From Streptomyces sp. CB02959 (GTDB taxonomy: Bacteria; Actinomycetota; Actinomycetes; Streptomycetales; Streptomycetaceae), in the NCBI RefSeq assembly GCF_002803155.1, contig NZ_NNBP01000009.1, positions 186,001 to 250,000 of the forward strand: 64,000 bases of DNA, written 5' to 3'. A program made the position numbers and the translations under genes. Position 1 is the stretch's first letter, and every line of letters starts with the position of its first letter. Below are positions 26,331-35,535 of the stretch, piece after piece. The notes under the pieces were generated by a model. That model saw only the letters and a list, made by a program, of their open reading frames with translations. It did not search any database and was not told the DNA's origin.

Positions 26331-27251
26331 TCAGTGCGTTCCGACGTCGTACGTGGTGCCCTCGGCGACGGCCTGGAGCTTGTCCGGGTTGGCCACGTTG
26401 TGGAGGGTGACGATGCGGCCGTCGGCGTCGAAGTCGAAGGTCACGGTGGCGATCACCCGGCCCGGTGCGCTGAACACCAGGCCGGGACCGCCGTTGATCT
26501 CGACGAGCTCGGCCTTCATGTCGGCGGGATCGACGCCCTGGTAGGTAACGGTGCCGATGGCCGCGAACCAGCCGGCCACCGTGGCCGCGCCCACGACCGG
26601 CCGCAGGGCCTGGCGGACCTTGCCGCCGCCGTCGGTCCACAGCGTGACGTCCGGGGAGAGCAGTTCCATCAGGGCGTTGACATCACCACCGGTCGCGGCG
26701 GCGAAGAACCGCTCGGTGGCCTCGCGCTGACGCGACCGGTCCGCGGCGAAGCGCGGCCGCCGGGCCCGCACGTGCGCGCGAGCACGGTGCGCGGCCTGCC
26801 GCACCGCGGCCTCGGAACGCTCCACCGCCTCCCCGATCTCGGCGTGGCTGAAGTCGAAGACCTCCTTCAGCACGAACACCGCGCGCTCCAGCGGGCTGAG
26901 CGTCTCCAGCACCACCAGCATCGCCATCGACACCGACTCGGCGTCCGTGACGGCCTCGGAGGCGTCCCCGCCGGTGAGGATGGGCTCCGGAAGCCACGGC
27001 CCCACATAGGTCTCCCGCTTGTGCCGGTTGGAACGCAGCCGTTCCAGCGCCAGATTCGAGACGATGCGCGTCAGGTACGCCTTGGGGTCGGCCACCTGGG
27101 AGCGGTCCGCGGCGGACCATTTGATCCAGGCGTCCTGGACCGCGTCCTCGGCGTCGGCGGCGCTGCCGAGGAGGCGGTAGGCGACGGAGAACAGCAACCG
27201 CCGGTGCTCGTGGAAGACCTGCTGGCCGGGGTGGGCGGACGGGGTGGTCAC
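26331..27251 (-). CDS. sigJ: ECF41-type sigma factor (SigJ-like) with SnoaL-like C-terminal domain
   Basis: The 306-residue protein carries sigma-70 region 2 (FHEHRRLLFSVAYRLLGSAADAEDAVQDAWIKW), the ECF41 linker motif GPWLPEP, region 4 (LSPLERAVFVLKEVFDFSHAEIGEAVERSEAAVRQ) and a SnoaL-like domain with the ECF41 landmarks DGGGK and NPDKL. In this family the C-terminal domain acts in place of an anti-sigma factor. It is translationally coupled (ATGA overlap) to the upstream flavoprotein, the usual ECF41 partner arrangement. It probably directs transcription of that operon. Confidence 0.93.
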   Translation of the reverse strand: MTTPSAHPGQQVFHEHRRLLFSVAYRLLGSAADAEDAVQDAWIKWSAADRSQVADPKAYLTRIVSNLALERLRSNRHKRETYVGPWLPEPILTGGDASEAVTDAESVSMAMLVVLETLSPLERAVFVLKEVFDFSHAEIGEAVERSEAAVRQAAHRARAHVRARRPRFAADRSRQREATERFFAAATGGDVNALMELLSPDVTLWTDGGGKVRQALRPVVGAATVAGWFAAIGTVTYQGVDPADMKAELVEINGGPGLVFSAPGRVIATVTFDFDADGRIVTLHNVANPDKLQAVAEGTTYDVGTH

Positions 27252-28453
27252 CGGGCCTCCTGGTTGCGGGTGAAGCGGCCGCCGCGCGGCCAGATCGCGC
27301 CCGAGGCGGGCATCTTCTTCATACGGCCGTAGGTCGGCCAGGGCGAGGCGGTCACCGTCTCCTTGTACCGGACGGCCGTGCGGCCGGTCAGGCAGATCCG
27401 GCGCGGGCTGTCGTCGGGCCGGGTGAACTGCACCACGGCGTCACGGCGTCCCAGGCTCACCGGCGTGTGGTAGTAGCCGAAGCGGAACGGCTTGGGCTGC
27501 TTGCCCCTGAGCGCCCGGTCGATCGACAGCGCGGCGTGCACCCCGGTCGGCATGCCGCCCTGGCAGGTGCCGTGCATGACTCCGTAGCCCTGGCGGATCG
27601 CGGCCGCGTCGCCGATCGCGTACACCTCTGGGTGGGACACCGAGCGCAGCGCGGCGTCGGTGCGGACCCGCCCGTGTTCGTCGACGGCCAGGCCGGCGGC
27701 GGCCGCCAGCGGCGACACCCGGGTGCCGCTCGTCCACAGGACCGCGTCGGCGGCGACGCTCTCCCCGCCCGCCAACTCCACCGCGTCGGGCAGGACCTTC
27801 ACCACCTCGACGCCGGCGCGCACCCGGACGCCCAGCCGGTCGAGCGCGGCGCGCAGATACGCCCTCGCCCGCGGGTTCATGGCCGCGCCGGGCTCCTGCC
27901 GGCCCAGCAGCACCACGTTCGACCGCGGGTACCGTTCGGCGATCTCCGCGGCCGACTCGATGCCGGTCAGGCCGCTGCCCGCGACCACCACCGTGCCGCC
28001 GCCGAGCCGTGCCAGCCGGTCGGCCAGCAACTCGGCGTCCTGGGCGCCGTTCAGGGTGTACGCGTGGTCCTCGACCCCCGGGACCGCCGAGGTGTCGGCG
28101 GCCCCGCCCAGCCCGTACACCAGCGTGTCGTAGGCCAGCACCCGGTCGTCGTCGATCCGCACGGTGCGGGCGTCGGCGTCCACCGCCGTGACCCAGCCGC
28201 GCACGAACCGCACGCCCGTGCCGTCCAGCAGCTCCGGGATGCTGAACTCGGCGAGCCCCTGCCCGGTCGCCGTCATGTGCAGCCGCATGCGCTCGGTGAA
28301 CCGCTCCTGCGCGTTCACCACGGTCACCCGCACCCCGTCGCGCCCCTTCAGCCGGGCCGCGAGTTGGACGGCCGCGCCCATGCCCGCGTATCCCGCTCCC
28401 AGGATCACCACGCGGTGCGCGGTCGCCGTGCCGGTCCCCTGCTGTGCGTCCAT
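27248..28453 (-). CDS. FAD-dependent NAD(P)H oxidoreductase (NDH-2-like), ECF41 partner
   Basis: This 401-residue flavoprotein has an N-terminal FAD motif VVILGAGYAGMGAAVQLAARL, a central NAD(P)H motif VVVAGSGLTGIESAAEIAERY and the ATP-like FAD end EVYAIGDAAAIRQGYGVMHGTCQGG, as in type II NADH dehydrogenases and related pyridine nucleotide disulfide oxidoreductases. No redox-active CxxC is present. The ATG at 28453 is chosen because GAGGAG precedes it; an open frame extends further upstream. It is the first gene of the operon with the ECF41 sigma factor. Confidence 0.88.
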   Translation of the reverse strand: MDAQQGTGTATAHRVVILGAGYAGMGAAVQLAARLKGRDGVRVTVVNAQERFTERMRLHMTATGQGLAEFSIPELLDGTGVRFVRGWVTAVDADARTVRIDDDRVLAYDTLVYGLGGAADTSAVPGVEDHAYTLNGAQDAELLADRLARLGGGTVVVAGSGLTGIESAAEIAERYPRSNVVLLGRQEPGAAMNPRARAYLRAALDRLGVRVRAGVEVVKVLPDAVELAGGESVAADAVLWTSGTRVSPLAAAAGLAVDEHGRVRTDAALRSVSHPEVYAIGDAAAIRQGYGVMHGTCQGGMPTGVHAALSIDRALRGKQPKPFRFGYYHTPVSLGRRDAVVQFTRPDDSPRRICLTGRTAVRYKETVTASPWPTYGRMKKMPASGAIWPRGGRFTRNQEAR

Positions 28454-28509
28454 CGTTCTGTCTCCTCGGCTCGTTTGCGGACGCCCACCAGATGGGAGCA
28501 GGGGGCCCG

Positions 28510-28534
28510 GACGTGACACGGGTGGGATGTGACG
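28510..28534 (-). promoter_or_regulatory. Possible ECF41 promoter
   Basis: Read on the minus strand upstream of the flavoprotein, CGTCACA (28528-28534) is followed after 14 bases by CGTC (28510-28513). This resembles the ECF41 promoter pattern TGTCACA...CGTC, though the spacer is short and the first base differs. Tentative. Confidence 0.3.
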
Positions 28535-28643
28535 CGCGACACAGTCGGCTTGGGGGCGCCGGAAGGCGGTCGAAGGGGTCGGCGTAGCCGTCACGACCAG
28601 GCTCTGTCCCTGGTCGGGTTGCACCTACTGCTGGTCTTCGGGC

Positions 28644-31600
28644 CTACGCCCGCCGCACCTCGGCGCCACCCGGTTCGGAAGGTGACGCGGACAGCGCCAC
28701 GCGGCGCAGCCGCGCCGGATCGGTCCGGGTCAGGGCCGCCGGCCCGTCCAACTGCCAGCCGGTCTCATACGCCTCGGCGAAGCACTGGTCGCCGAGCGCG
28801 ACCCGGCTGCGGCCGGTCAGCCGGCGGACCTGCGGATCGGTGCGGTCGTGGGCGCCCCGCAGACGGGCCGCCGCGCCCAGCAGGACGGCCACGTCCCGAT
28901 GCCGCCCGTACAGCGCGGCGAGGCCGGCCACGGTCACCACCACCGTCGCGGCGAACGGCATGTCCCTGCTGTCGACCGCCGCCGCGTACGCCCGGCCCAA
29001 CGCCTCCTCGGCGCCCGGCCCGTCGCCGAGCTCGACACAGAGCACGCCCCGCACCATGGCGACCAGCGCCTGCCCGTGGGCGCCGGCGGGCGGGAACTGC
29101 TCGGACAGCCCGGTCTCGGCCGACTCGACCAGCTCGCGCGCCCGTTCCGGCTCACCGATCCGCGCCCGCAGAGCCGCCTCCCGCGCGTCGAGCAGAATCG
29201 CCAGCTCGGGTGAGGCCGAGCGCAGCGCGCGCTCCCGGGCCACCGCGATGATCTTCTTCGCTCGCACGGTCTCGTCGCGCCGCTCGTGCACATCGATCCG
29301 GCGCAGATCGATGAAGATCTCGTCGCTGAGGCCGAGCGACCCGAACTCGCGGGCCAGCCGTTTGGCCTCGTCGAGGTCGGCGAGCGCACCGTCGAGGTCG
29401 CCGTCGTACTGCCGCAGCAGCGCGCGCAGCGGCAGCGCCCTGGTCAGGGCCCAGCGGTCGCCTGCCCGGTCGAAGCAGTCCAGCGCGGCGAGCAGGTCAC
29501 TCCGGACCTGATCGAGGTGGCCCTCGTTCTCGGCGAAGTGGGCCCGGAACATGCGGGCCAGCCCGGCCAGCCACACGTCCGGCCCGTCGACCAGCCGCCG
29601 GATGACCGTCGACGACGCGCCGTCCTGCTCCAGGGCGACCAGCCTGATCGCGATCAGCGCACCGCCGAAGCCCGGCAACTCCGGGTGGCTCCGCAGCCGT
29701 TCGGTGAGCAACCGCAGTTCCTCCTGCCGCTCCTCGGCCGCGTCGTTGACCAGCGCACTCGGCTTGGCGATGAAGTTGAGCAGCAGCAGCCCCTCGGCGA
29801 TGTCGCGCTCCGCACTCGGCCGCTCGGCCGGCAACGCGACCGCCGCACCGAGCCAGTAGGCCGCGTCGACGTGCCGGCCGAGCATGTGCCAGCACCAGAT
29901 CAGATTCACCGCGAGCCCGATCGCGCGGTCGGCGTCGCCGGTGTCGTGGAGGTGGCGCAGCGCGGCGAGCACGTTGTCGTACTCGGCGCGGAACACCTGC
30001 AGTGCGTCGAGCTGTTCGGGGCCGCGCAGCCGCGGGTCGTGGCGGGCGACCAGCTCGGCGAAGTAACGGGCGGCCAGGTCCCGCACGGCGGTCCGGGCGC
30101 CCTGCTCGGCCAGGCGCTGCAGGCCGTACTCGCGGATCGTCTCCAGCATCCGGTAGCGGCCGGTGTCCGGCGCGAGCTGCAGCAACGACCGGTCGACCAG
30201 GCCCGCGAGCAGCTCCCGGACCTCACCGGCCGGTACCGCGGTGCCGGCGCAGACCGCGGTGGCCGAGGCCGGCGTGACGTCCCCGGGCAGCACCGCGATC
30301 CGCTCCGCGACCGTACGCGCGTCCGCGCCGAGCAGGTCCCAGCTCCACGCGATGACCGCGCGCAGCGTGCGGTGCCGGGGGAAGGCGTTCCGACTGCCGG
30401 TGGTCAGCAGGCGGAACCGGTCGGACAGCCCGGCGGCCAGGTCGGGCAGCGAGAAGGTGCGCAGGCGGGCCGCGGCCAGCTCAAGGGCGAGCGGCAGGCC
30501 GTCCAGGCTGCGCACGATGCGCAGCACGTCGCCGAGGTTGCGCTCGTCGACGTCGAACCCGGGCCGCACGGCCGCCGCCCGCTCGACGAACAGCAGCACC
30601 GACGCCGTCCGGCGGGCCTCTTCGAGGTCCGCGTGCGGTTCGGGAAGAGTGAGCGGGCCGAGCGGGACGAGCGTCTCGCCGTCGATCGCCAGCGGCTCCC
30701 GGCTGGTGGCCAGTACCCGCAGCCCGGCGCAGCGGGCCAGCAGCTCCGAGAGCAGATGCGCCACGGCGTCGACGAGGTGCTCGCAGTTGTCCACCACGAG
30801 CAGGCTCTCCCGGCCGCCCAACTCGTCGGCCAGTACGTCCAGTTCGCCCACCGGGTCGCCGCGCAGCTTGGCCGACGCCTCGAACAGCACTGCGCCGCGC
30901 AGCCCGATAGCGGCCAGCAGCGCCGCGCCGACCTCGACAGGCTCGGTGACCGAGGCGAGGTCGATCATCCAGACGCCGTCGCGGTACCCGGACCGGTGGC
31001 GGCGGGCGGCCTCGACGGCGAGGCGCGTCTTCCCGGCACCGCCGGGACCGACCACGGTGACCAGGCGCCCGGCAGCGAGCAGCGTGCCGATCCGGGCGAG
31101 GTCCCGTTCGCGGCCGACGAAGCTGGTCAACGGCGCGGGCAGGTTGCTCTGCCTGGCCGGCGCGGCGTCGGGGGCGGGCCGGTCGGCTCGCAGCAGGCGC
31201 AGGTGGCGCTCGCGCAGGGCGGCGCCCGGGTCGGTGCCGAGGACGTCGGCCAGGGTTTCGCGCACCTGCTCGTACCGGGCGAGGGCCTCGGCCTGGCGCC
31301 CCTGGGCGGTGAGGGCGTCCATGAGCAGCGCGGCGGCGCGCTCGTGGACGGGGTGCTCGGCGAGCAGGGCGGTCAGGCGCACGGCGGCCGTGTCCGCGTG
31401 CCCCCGCGCCAGTTCGGCGTCGGCGAGGTCGGTGACGGCCTCGACCGAGGCGTGGGCCAGCCGGGCCGCGACGGCGGGCGCCACCCCGGCGACGACCGCG
31501 GGCTCGGCGCCGGGACGGTCGCCCCACAGCGCGACGGCCTCCCCGAGCACGGCCGCCGCCGCATGCGGGTCGCCGGCACGCAGGCGGTCCCGGCCCTCCG

Positions 31601-31931
31601 CGGCGAGCCGCTCGAACCGCAGCGCGTCCACGTCGGCCGCGTCCACGGCCAGTCGGTAACCGCCCGCGAGCCGCGCGACGTCGCCGGCCGGGCCGAGGGT
31701 GCGGCGCAGCCGTGAGACGAGGGCCTGCAGGGCGTGCGCGGGGCCGGTCGGCGGGTCCTCGGCCCAGATCGCGTCGACCAGGACGCCCGGCTCGACCGCC
31801 CGCCCGCCGGCGAGCGCAAGCCGCGCGACGAGAGCCTGCAGACGGGCACCCGGAACGGGCAGGGCGACGTCACCGCGCGACGCCTGAAAGGCGCCGAGCA
31901 GCGTGACCCGAAGCCGCGCACCCCCGTCCAT
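28644..31931 (-). CDS. SARP/AfsR-type regulator: winged helix-BTAD-NB-ARC-TPR
   Basis: This large regulator (about 1,095 residues) has the AfsR order: OmpR-like winged helix (LRVTLLGAFQASRGDVALPVPGARLQALVARL, residues about 5-90), BTAD helices (95-245), an NB-ARC ATPase with P-loop VVGPGGAGKTRLAVEAARR (about 290-305), LLVVDNCEHL and LATSREPL, then a long TPR-like C-terminus. Such proteins bind direct repeats and activate neighbouring genes in an ATP-dependent way. It is divergent from the FAD monooxygenase at 32080, the likely target. The ATG at 31931 has a GGGGAG very close to it; a GTG at 31949 is an alternative start. Confidence 0.9.
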   Translation of the reverse strand: MDGGARLRVTLLGAFQASRGDVALPVPGARLQALVARLALAGGRAVEPGVLVDAIWAEDPPTGPAHALQALVSRLRRTLGPAGDVARLAGGYRLAVDAADVDALRFERLAAEGRDRLRAGDPHAAAAVLGEAVALWGDRPGAEPAVVAGVAPAVAARLAHASVEAVTDLADAELARGHADTAAVRLTALLAEHPVHERAAALLMDALTAQGRQAEALARYEQVRETLADVLGTDPGAALRERHLRLLRADRPAPDAAPARQSNLPAPLTSFVGRERDLARIGTLLAAGRLVTVVGPGGAGKTRLAVEAARRHRSGYRDGVWMIDLASVTEPVEVGAALLAAIGLRGAVLFEASAKLRGDPVGELDVLADELGGRESLLVVDNCEHLVDAVAHLLSELLARCAGLRVLATSREPLAIDGETLVPLGPLTLPEPHADLEEARRTASVLLFVERAAAVRPGFDVDERNLGDVLRIVRSLDGLPLALELAAARLRTFSLPDLAAGLSDRFRLLTTGSRNAFPRHRTLRAVIAWSWDLLGADARTVAERIAVLPGDVTPASATAVCAGTAVPAGEVRELLAGLVDRSLLQLAPDTGRYRMLETIREYGLQRLAEQGARTAVRDLAARYFAELVARHDPRLRGPEQLDALQVFRAEYDNVLAALRHLHDTGDADRAIGLAVNLIWCWHMLGRHVDAAYWLGAAVALPAERPSAERDIAEGLLLLNFIAKPSALVNDAAEERQEELRLLTERLRSHPELPGFGGALIAIRLVALEQDGASSTVIRRLVDGPDVWLAGLARMFRAHFAENEGHLDQVRSDLLAALDCFDRAGDRWALTRALPLRALLRQYDGDLDGALADLDEAKRLAREFGSLGLSDEIFIDLRRIDVHERRDETVRAKKIIAVARERALRSASPELAILLDAREAALRARIGEPERARELVESAETGLSEQFPPAGAHGQALVAMVRGVLCVELGDGPGAEEALGRAYAAAVDSRDMPFAATVVVTVAGLAALYGRHRDVAVLLGAAARLRGAHDRTDPQVRRLTGRSRVALGDQCFAEAYETGWQLDGPAALTRTDPARLRRVALSASPSEPGGAEVRRA

Positions 31932-32079
31932 CTCCCCATCTTCGCGCACCCACCGCCGGGTCCTCACCTCAGGGCAGCGCCGGTGCGCCCCCGTGTCAGC
32001 GCCGTGTGCGCCCGGTGTGAGCGGCCGCCGGCAGCCTTGGCGGGTCGCAGAGTTGCCGCTGTACGTAAGGGGATTTCTC

Positions 32080-33603
32080 ATGCATGACGTAGTGATCGTG
32101 GGCGCCGGCCCGGTCGGTCTGTTCCTCGCCTGCGAGCTGGGGCTCGCGGGCTGCTCTGTCGTGGTGCTGGAGCGGGAGCCGGAGCCGGGATCCCCGTGGC
32201 GGGCGGAACCGCTCGGCATGCGGGGCTTGTTCGCCACCTCCCTCCAGGCGTTCCACCGCCGCGGCATGCTGCACCCGCTCAAGACCGCGTCCGGAGTCCA
32301 GGACGAACCCGGTGTGGATCTCGACGCGGACGGGCCGCCGCCCATCCGCGGCGGCGTGGGTCACTTCGCCGGAATGGTGCTCGACCCGGCCGACGTCGAT
32401 CTCGCCGCACTGCCGTACCGACTGCCCAGCCCGGCACCGGACTTCATGGCGTCCAACCTTGCGGCGATCGAATCGGTGCTGTCCGAGCGGGCGGCCAAGC
32501 TCGGCGTGGAGATCAGGCGCGGCGTCACCGTCTCCGGCATCACACAGGACGACGAGGGCGTGCTCGTGCGGGCGGGCGAGGACGAGTACGCGGCGCGCTG
32601 GGGCGTCGGCTGCGACGGCGGACGCAGCGTGGTGCGTCGGCTGGCGGGCTTCGAATTCGCCGGCACCGAGCCGCGGTTCACCGGCTACACCATGCTCGTC
32701 ACCCTCGCCGAAGCCGAGCGGCTGCGCCCGGGGATCAACCTGACCCCGACCGGCATGTACATCCGGATGCCCACCGAAGGGCACGTCGGCGTGCTGGACT
32801 TCGACGGCGGCGCGTTCGACCGCTCGCGGCAACCGACCCGCGACCATCTCCAGACGGTGCTGCGCCGCGTGTCCGGCACCGACGTGACGTTGAGCGAAGT
32901 CCACCTCGCCTCCAGCTTCACCGACCGGGCGATGCAGGCCACGACCTACCGGCAGGGCCGCGTACTGCTCGCGGGCGACGCGGCGCACGTCCACTCCCCC
33001 CTCGGCGGACAGGGACTCAACACCGGACTCGGCGACGCCCTGAACCTGGGGTGGAAGCTCGCGGCGACCGTGCACGGGCACGGGCCGAACGGGCTGCTCG
33101 ACACCTACACCCGCGAACGCCACCCGGTCGGCGCGCAGGTGCTCGACTGGACCCGCGCCCAGGCGATGGCCATGCTGCCGGATCCGCACGGCCAGGCACT
33201 CCAGGGGGTGATCCGCGACCTGCTCGGGACCCGGGACGGCACGACCTATGTGTTCGGCAGGCTCTCGGGATCGTCGATCCGCCACGACCTCGGCGACGAA
33301 CAGCCGCTGGTCGGACACAACGCCCCGGACTTCCGCCTCACGGACGGCACTTGCGTCGGCGACCTGATGCAGGACGGACGGGGCGTCGTGCTCGATTTCA
33401 GTACCGACCACCGCCTGCGGGAGGCGGCGACGGGCCGGCAGAGCCGGCTGCGTTACGCGGCCGGGGCGGCGAAGAACGACCTCGGACTGGGTGCCGTACT
33501 CGTCCGGCCGGACGGCATCGTCGCCTGGGCCGCCGATCGCGACTTCGGCGCGGAGGAGTTCGAGCGGGCCGCCGACCGGTGGTTCGGCCCTGCCGGAACC
33601 TGA
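32080..33603 (+). CDS. Group A FAD-dependent aromatic monooxygenase
   Basis: The 507-residue protein has the FAD motif VVIVGAGPVGLFLACELGLAG at residues 5-25, the DG-type stretch GVGCDGGRSVVRRLAGF and the second FAD motif VLLAGDAAHVHSPLGGQGLNTGLGDA (about 293-318). Its C-terminal 120 residues are the thioredoxin-like domain of PheA/TfdB-type hydroxylases (VGHNAPDFRLTDGT). These enzymes hydroxylate aromatic rings or polyketides with NAD(P)H and O2. AAGGGG precedes the ATG. Its divergent SARP regulator suggests a role in specialised metabolism or resistance (inference). Confidence 0.88.
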   Translation: MHDVVIVGAGPVGLFLACELGLAGCSVVVLEREPEPGSPWRAEPLGMRGLFATSLQAFHRRGMLHPLKTASGVQDEPGVDLDADGPPPIRGGVGHFAGMVLDPADVDLAALPYRLPSPAPDFMASNLAAIESVLSERAAKLGVEIRRGVTVSGITQDDEGVLVRAGEDEYAARWGVGCDGGRSVVRRLAGFEFAGTEPRFTGYTMLVTLAEAERLRPGINLTPTGMYIRMPTEGHVGVLDFDGGAFDRSRQPTRDHLQTVLRRVSGTDVTLSEVHLASSFTDRAMQATTYRQGRVLLAGDAAHVHSPLGGQGLNTGLGDALNLGWKLAATVHGHGPNGLLDTYTRERHPVGAQVLDWTRAQAMAMLPDPHGQALQGVIRDLLGTRDGTTYVFGRLSGSSIRHDLGDEQPLVGHNAPDFRLTDGTCVGDLMQDGRGVVLDFSTDHRLREAATGRQSRLRYAAGAAKNDLGLGAVLVRPDGIVAWAADRDFGAEEFERAADRWFGPAGT

Positions 33604-33679
33604 GCCGCCGCCCCGTTCCCCGACGCCCCCTCCCCTCCCCCACCCACCTTCCAACCTTCCGACATTCCAAGGACCACAG

Positions 33680-34342
33680 ATGACGATCACCCTTCGCCCG
33701 GGAACCACCGTGATGTTCACCGGAGATTCGATCACCGACAGCCAGCGGCTGGAGAGCGAGGACGGCCTCGGGTTCGGCTACCCGCTGCGCATCGCGGGCG
33801 AGTGGGGCTTCCGGCACCCGGACCGGCCCGTGACCTGGCTGAACACCGGGATCGGGGGCCACAAGACGATGGATCTGGAAGTCCGCTGGCAGACCGACGT
33901 GCTCGACGCGCGCCCCGACGTGGTGTCGATCCTCGTCGGCGTCAACGACATGGGCTGGCACACGATCGACCCGGACGGCCACGTCATCCCCGCGGAGGAC
34001 TTCGCGGCAGCTTACGACCGCCTGCTCGCGCCGCTGGCCGCGGCGGGCACGGAGCTGATTCTCATCGAGCCGTTCCTCCTGCCGATCAGCGGCAGCGTCC
34101 AGGCCGGTGACACGCACGTCGACGAGGAGATACGGAAGGAATGGCGGGCCGACCTGGACCCGAAGATCCAGGTCGTGCGCGACCTCGCCCGAACATACGG
34201 CGCGCACCTGCTCGCCGCGGACGGCATGTTCGCCGAACTCTCCGCGGCGACCGGGCCGGAGTACTGGGCCGCGGACGGCGTACACCCGACGCCGGCCGGT
34301 CACGCGGCGCTCGCGGCGGCCTGGCTGCGCCTGGTCGAGTAA
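33680..34342 (+). CDS. SGNH/GDSL-family hydrolase
   Basis: The 220-residue enzyme shows the SGNH blocks in order: block I FTGDSITDSQR (nucleophile Ser), block II glycine in NTGIGGHKTMDL, block III GVNDM, and block V DGVHPTPAGH with the catalytic Asp and His. No signal peptide is seen, so it should act in the cytoplasm on an ester such as an acetylated sugar. AAGGA precedes the ATG. It is 76 bases behind the monooxygenase and may be co-transcribed with it. Confidence 0.9.
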   Translation: MTITLRPGTTVMFTGDSITDSQRLESEDGLGFGYPLRIAGEWGFRHPDRPVTWLNTGIGGHKTMDLEVRWQTDVLDARPDVVSILVGVNDMGWHTIDPDGHVIPAEDFAAAYDRLLAPLAAAGTELILIEPFLLPISGSVQAGDTHVDEEIRKEWRADLDPKIQVVRDLARTYGAHLLAADGMFAELSAATGPEYWAADGVHPTPAGHAALAAAWLRLVE

Positions 34343-34446
34343 CCCGCGGGCCGGGTCGGCGACGCCGTCGGCGGCCTGGTCGACGACGTTCTCCGGGGCG
34401 CCGCCTGGCCGGGCCAGGACGGTCTCCACGGGGCGTTCGTCAGGAC

Positions 34447-34470
34447 GGCCCGCCCCGACGGGGGCGGGCC
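34447..34470. terminator. Terminator between convergent SGNH and DUF1048 genes
   Basis: GGCCCGCCCC-GACG-GGGGCGGGCC is a perfect 10-base stem with a 4-base loop in the 157-base convergent gap. It can serve either direction. Confidence 0.55.
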
Positions 34471-34499
34471 AGGGCCCGGTGGCTCACCGCGCCTCGGTC

Positions 34500-34826
34500 C
34501 TACTTCTCGGCCGTGCCGGGTTTCCGGCTGATGGACTCCTGATAGATGTCCGCGTAGGTGCGCGAGTCCTTGACCAGGTCGTCACAGAAGGCGGCGACGT
34601 CGTTGCCGATGAGTTGCAGGACCCCCTTGCCGGCCGCGACGCCCTCCTCGAAGAAATCGACGATCCCTGAGAGCAGGTTCCCGTCGAGCAGGTCGACCGG
34701 CCCGACCTTGAAGAAGTACTTCTGGATCTCCCTGTAGACGATCCGGTAGTCCGGCGGGAGCGCCTTGACCCGGGCCATGTGCGCCCGCCACTGCTTCTTG
34801 CCCTCGACGATGTCTTGGATGCCCAC
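34500..34826 (-). CDS. DUF1048 family protein, distal copy
   Basis: This 108-residue soluble protein contains the DUF1048 pattern: KKQWRAHMARVKALPPDYRIVYREIQKYFFKVGP, LLSGIVDFFEEGVAAGKGVLQLIGNDVAAFCDDLVKDSRTYADIY. It lies one base after the first DUF1048 gene in a PadR-led operon. DUF1048 proteins commonly accompany PadR regulators; their biochemical role is unknown. The second copy is divergent in sequence from the first, suggesting an old duplication and perhaps hetero-oligomer formation. Confidence 0.85.
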   Translation of the reverse strand: MGIQDIVEGKKQWRAHMARVKALPPDYRIVYREIQKYFFKVGPVDLLDGNLLSGIVDFFEEGVAAGKGVLQLIGNDVAAFCDDLVKDSRTYADIYQESISRKPGTAEK

Positions 34827-34827
34827 G

Positions 34828-35184
34828 TCAGCCTCCCAGCCGGCCCAGTTTCCTTGCGACGTTACGGTTCAACTGCTCGCGCCACCGGTCGCGATAGCCC
34901 CGCGCCCCTTCTCCGCCGGCCAGCGCCGCGCAGAAGCCCTCGATGTCGTCGCCCAGCACCTCTTGAACGGTCTGCCCATCCGCCGCCGTTTCTTCGAGCA
35001 GCCCCAGGGCACCGTCGAGGATCGGCATCAGGTTGCGACCCGTGAAGTCCGAGTAGGGGGTGAGGTGAACCTTGATCTGTTCCCACGCCGCCCGGTAGTC
35101 GGCCGGCAATGCCTCGGCCCGGGTCTCGAACGCCTTCCATTCCCTGGTGAGGTCGCTGCCGGTGATGGTCTGCCAGAAATTCAT
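34828..35184 (-). CDS. DUF1048 family protein, proximal copy
   Basis: The 118-residue protein matches DUF1048 (TREWKAFETRAEALPADYRAAWEQIKVHL, ILDGALGLLEETAADGQTVQEVLGDDIEGFCAAL). Its ATG overlaps the PadR stop codon, so translation is coupled to the regulator. No membrane segment or catalytic motif is seen. Function unknown. Confidence 0.85.
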   Translation of the reverse strand: MNFWQTITGSDLTREWKAFETRAEALPADYRAAWEQIKVHLTPYSDFTGRNLMPILDGALGLLEETAADGQTVQEVLGDDIEGFCAALAGGEGARGYRDRWREQLNRNVARKLGRLGG

Positions 35185-35507
35185 CGCCCGCCCTCCTTGA
35201 GCTTGTCGATTCGCGATGAGAGGTACTCCCATTTCGCCCAGAACCTCGCGAGTTCTTTGCGCCCCGCATCGTTGAGTGCATAGAACTTGCGCGGCGGGCC
35301 CACCCCGGACGGTCGTTTCGTCACCTGAACGAGCCCGTTCTTCTCCAGTCGCAGCAAGATGGTGTAGACCGTGCCCTCGACGACGTCGGCGAAGCCGAGT
35401 TCATTCAGCCGACGCGTGATGGCGTACCCGTAGGTCTCCTCGCTGTCGAGGATTTCCAGCACACAGCCCTCAAGCGTGCCCTTCAGCATCTCCGTCAGGT
35501 CGTCCAT
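35181..35507 (-). CDS. PadR family transcriptional regulator
   Basis: This 108-residue PadR protein has the winged helix LKGTLEGCVLEILDSEETYGYAITRRLNELGFADVVEGTVYTILLRLEKNGLVQVTKR and a short C-terminal dimerisation helix (ALNDAGRKELARFWAKWEYLSSRIDKLKEGG), so it is a subfamily 2 member. GGAGG precedes the ATG at 35507. It heads a three-gene operon with two DUF1048 genes. ACTAC/GTAGT repeats upstream are a likely binding site for autoregulation. Confidence 0.92.
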   Translation of the reverse strand: MDDLTEMLKGTLEGCVLEILDSEETYGYAITRRLNELGFADVVEGTVYTILLRLEKNGLVQVTKRPSGVGPPRKFYALNDAGRKELARFWAKWEYLSSRIDKLKEGGR

Positions 35508-35535
35508 TGCGGACCTCCTCTTCGATCCCCCCAGT

